The notes under the pieces are model-generated. The model had not been told where the DNA came from. It ran no database searches and saw only the letters and a list, made by a program, of their open reading frames with translations. Position numbers and translations under genes: made by a program. This document shows positions 6,525-7,294 of a stretch of 7,294 bases of DNA, piece after piece (position 1 is the first letter of the stretch; every line of letters starts with the position of its first letter). Location of the stretch: positions 1-7,294 of the forward strand of contig JALNZU010000064.1 in NCBI GenBank assembly GCA_023229245.1, in the 5' to 3' direction. The stretch is from Bacteroidales bacterium (GTDB taxonomy: Bacteria; Bacteroidota; Bacteroidia; Bacteroidales; F082).

Positions 6525-6780
6525 ATAATGTAGCCACGTTTTCCTGAAAGAAATCCTAAAACTTTTTATGACAGCATGCGGTGAACTATATCTTGTTCAT
6601 TAGAGCAAAGACACTGAATTTGTGAGCAATATCTTTAATGACACGACTGGATAAAAGATACTTTCTCAAAAAGTGTGTAAAGTGCAATTTTTCCAAAATC
6701 TGAGTTTGTAAAACTTAAAAAATTACTCCTAAACAACACACAACCCAAAAAAACCTATCTTTACCCTATTAAATCAGGCT
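6525..6780. other. Gene-free interval upstream of the Rhs fragment
   Basis: No convincing gene on either strand. Reverse-strand fragments are broken by stops every few dozen codons. TATCTTTA at 6756-6763 is one base from the -7 consensus TAnnTTTG and lies 18 bases before ATG 6781. No -33 element sits at a suitable distance, so I do not call a promoter. No upstream Rhs or YD-repeat sequence was seen. Confidence 0.4.
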
Positions 6781-7294
6781 ATGCCAGAGCGAAAACAAAT
6801 GAGCCGGTTATATACATATAAAATAACTAGTGATTATCTTAGGGTAGAAGCTCCCTTTGTGAGTCTGTATAGCAGGGATGTTAGCGGCTTTACCGGCCAC
6901 GAGCATTTGTATGCTTTCAACCTGATAAATATGAACGGTAGGAATGGAGTTTATCCCGAATGGCTTCGCTATTTCGGGAACCCCATGGTTTCGCGCATGC
7001 TATCACCGGATAATTACATACAAGCACCCGATTTCTCACAGAGTTTTAACAGGTATAGCTATGCATGGAATAATCCGTTAGTGTTTACTGATCTGGATGG
7101 GGAGTTTTTAATTCCTGCTTTATTTGGAGCTTGGTTATTATTTACAGAATCTGGTTACGAAGTTCAGAAGTATGTGTTACCGGTAGCGACTCATGTTGAT
7201 TTGAGCTTTGGGAGCCATTCTAATGGAATCGGCTTGAATTTTTCAGTTGGTATCCCTCAATTAGCACCTATAAGCTATCGATATGATGTAGGAG
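6781..7294 (+). CDS. RHS repeat-associated core domain fragment, runs off window
   Basis: The frame is open from 6733 to the window edge; the first ATG is 6781, with another at 6799. From about residue 31 it reads as the Bacteroidota RHS core: SGFTGHEHL, LINMNGR, SRMLSPDNYIQAP and FNRYSYAWNNPLVFTDLDGE. The last is usually T-D-P-x-G-E, so the proline is Leu here. The family forms the C-terminal seal of Rhs shells, after which a variable, often toxic, tip begins. Here the tip starts LIPALFGAWLLF and continues with a beta-rich VDLSFGSHSNGIGLNFSVG; no toxin motif is recognised before the edge. The usual hundreds of residues of YD repeats are absent, and the first 30 residues are not Rhs-like. It is therefore an orphan tip or a 5'-truncated relic. 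The core is split in frame by an eight-codon hairpin insertion (6955-6978). Confidence 0.7.
   Translation, partial: MPERKQMSRLYTYKITSDYLRVEAPFVSLYSRDVSGFTGHEHLYAFNLINMNGRNGVYPEWLRYFGNPMVSRMLSPDNYIQAPDFSQSFNRYSYAWNNPLVFTDLDGEFLIPALFGAWLLFTESGYEVQKYVLPVATHVDLSFGSHSNGIGLNFSVGIPQLAPISYRYDVG
6954..6979. repeat. Palindromic insertion inside the Rhs core coding frame
   Basis: TCCCGAA (6954-6960) and TTCGGGA (6973-6979) are exact reverse complements. The interior, TGGC-TTC-GCTAT, extends the stem with a G-T pair and one bulged T. The 24 bases 6955-6978 are exactly eight codons (PEWLRYFG), and they sit where the Rhs core motif V-Y-D-P should be continuous (here VY...NP). The sequence thus looks like a small palindromic element inserted in frame. 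Short hairpins of this CCCGAA/TTCGGG type are, to my recollection, dispersed in Bacteroidota genomes. No second complete copy is in this window. Confidence 0.55.

Noticed and set aside
6484..6560. Integron attC-like site near CACTAACAAAGCC
   Set aside because: Neither the RYYYAAC nor the GTTRRRY core is satisfied.
6560..6720. Reverse-strand helix-turn-helix-like translation
   Set aside because: A short stretch (SRVIKDIAHKF) is suggestive, but stops interrupt it and no domain continues on either side.
1..7294. CRISPR array, tRNA or rRNA genes
   Set aside because: No regularly spaced repeats and no tRNA or rRNA signatures were seen on either strand.

Overview
The window looks like an accessory region of a Bacteroidota chromosome. 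Two genes encode secreted proteins ending in a type IX secretion system (T9SS) type A sorting domain. Ribosome binding sites are absent or weak. One promoter-like site matches the Bacteroidota -7 consensus TAnnTTTG, and a lipoprotein carries the acidic surface-export signal known from this phylum. Genus cannot be judged from the sequence. All family assignments come from reading the sequence, not from database searches.

Layout. Bases 1-430 are AT-rich and hold no gene, but three inverted repeats sharing AGAAT/ATTCT half-sites lie at 302-413. The middle one is a perfect 8-1-8 palindrome resembling a Fur/PerR-family operator. Bases 436-567 hold a relic: the last ~20 codons of a gene related to the one at 2035. 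Then come a T9SS-secreted protein (579-2030), a family-unassigned partner protein (2035-2889) and a second T9SS-secreted protein paralogous to the first (2933-4402). The order is therefore (partner relic)-(T9SS A)-(partner)-(T9SS B), a tandemly duplicated two-gene unit truncated at both ends.

An IS110-family insertion sequence remnant follows (about 4403-5550). Its transposase keeps the DEDD residues and the C-terminal serine, but it has an in-frame stop, a damaged core motif and a lost C-terminus. An 8-bp inverted repeat overlaps its start codon.

A strongly AT-rich patch (about 5560-6480; 28% G+C by hand count over 5701-5940) then carries a small predicted surface lipoprotein (5686-6147). 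Behind it is a broken second reading frame (6148-6471) that needs three one-base corrections. After about 300 bases without a gene, an Rhs-repeat core protein fragment (6781 to the window edge) begins. It lacks nearly all of the usual Rhs N-terminus, and its core is interrupted in frame by a 24-base hairpin encoding eight extra residues.

Read together, this is a decaying, rearranged accessory locus. A duplicated secreted-protein cassette lies beside an IS relic and an orphan Rhs tip with possible small cargo genes. The T9SS/partner pair is the best candidate for an undescribed functional unit, because its pairing appears to have been duplicated as a block. Its function cannot be read from the sequence.
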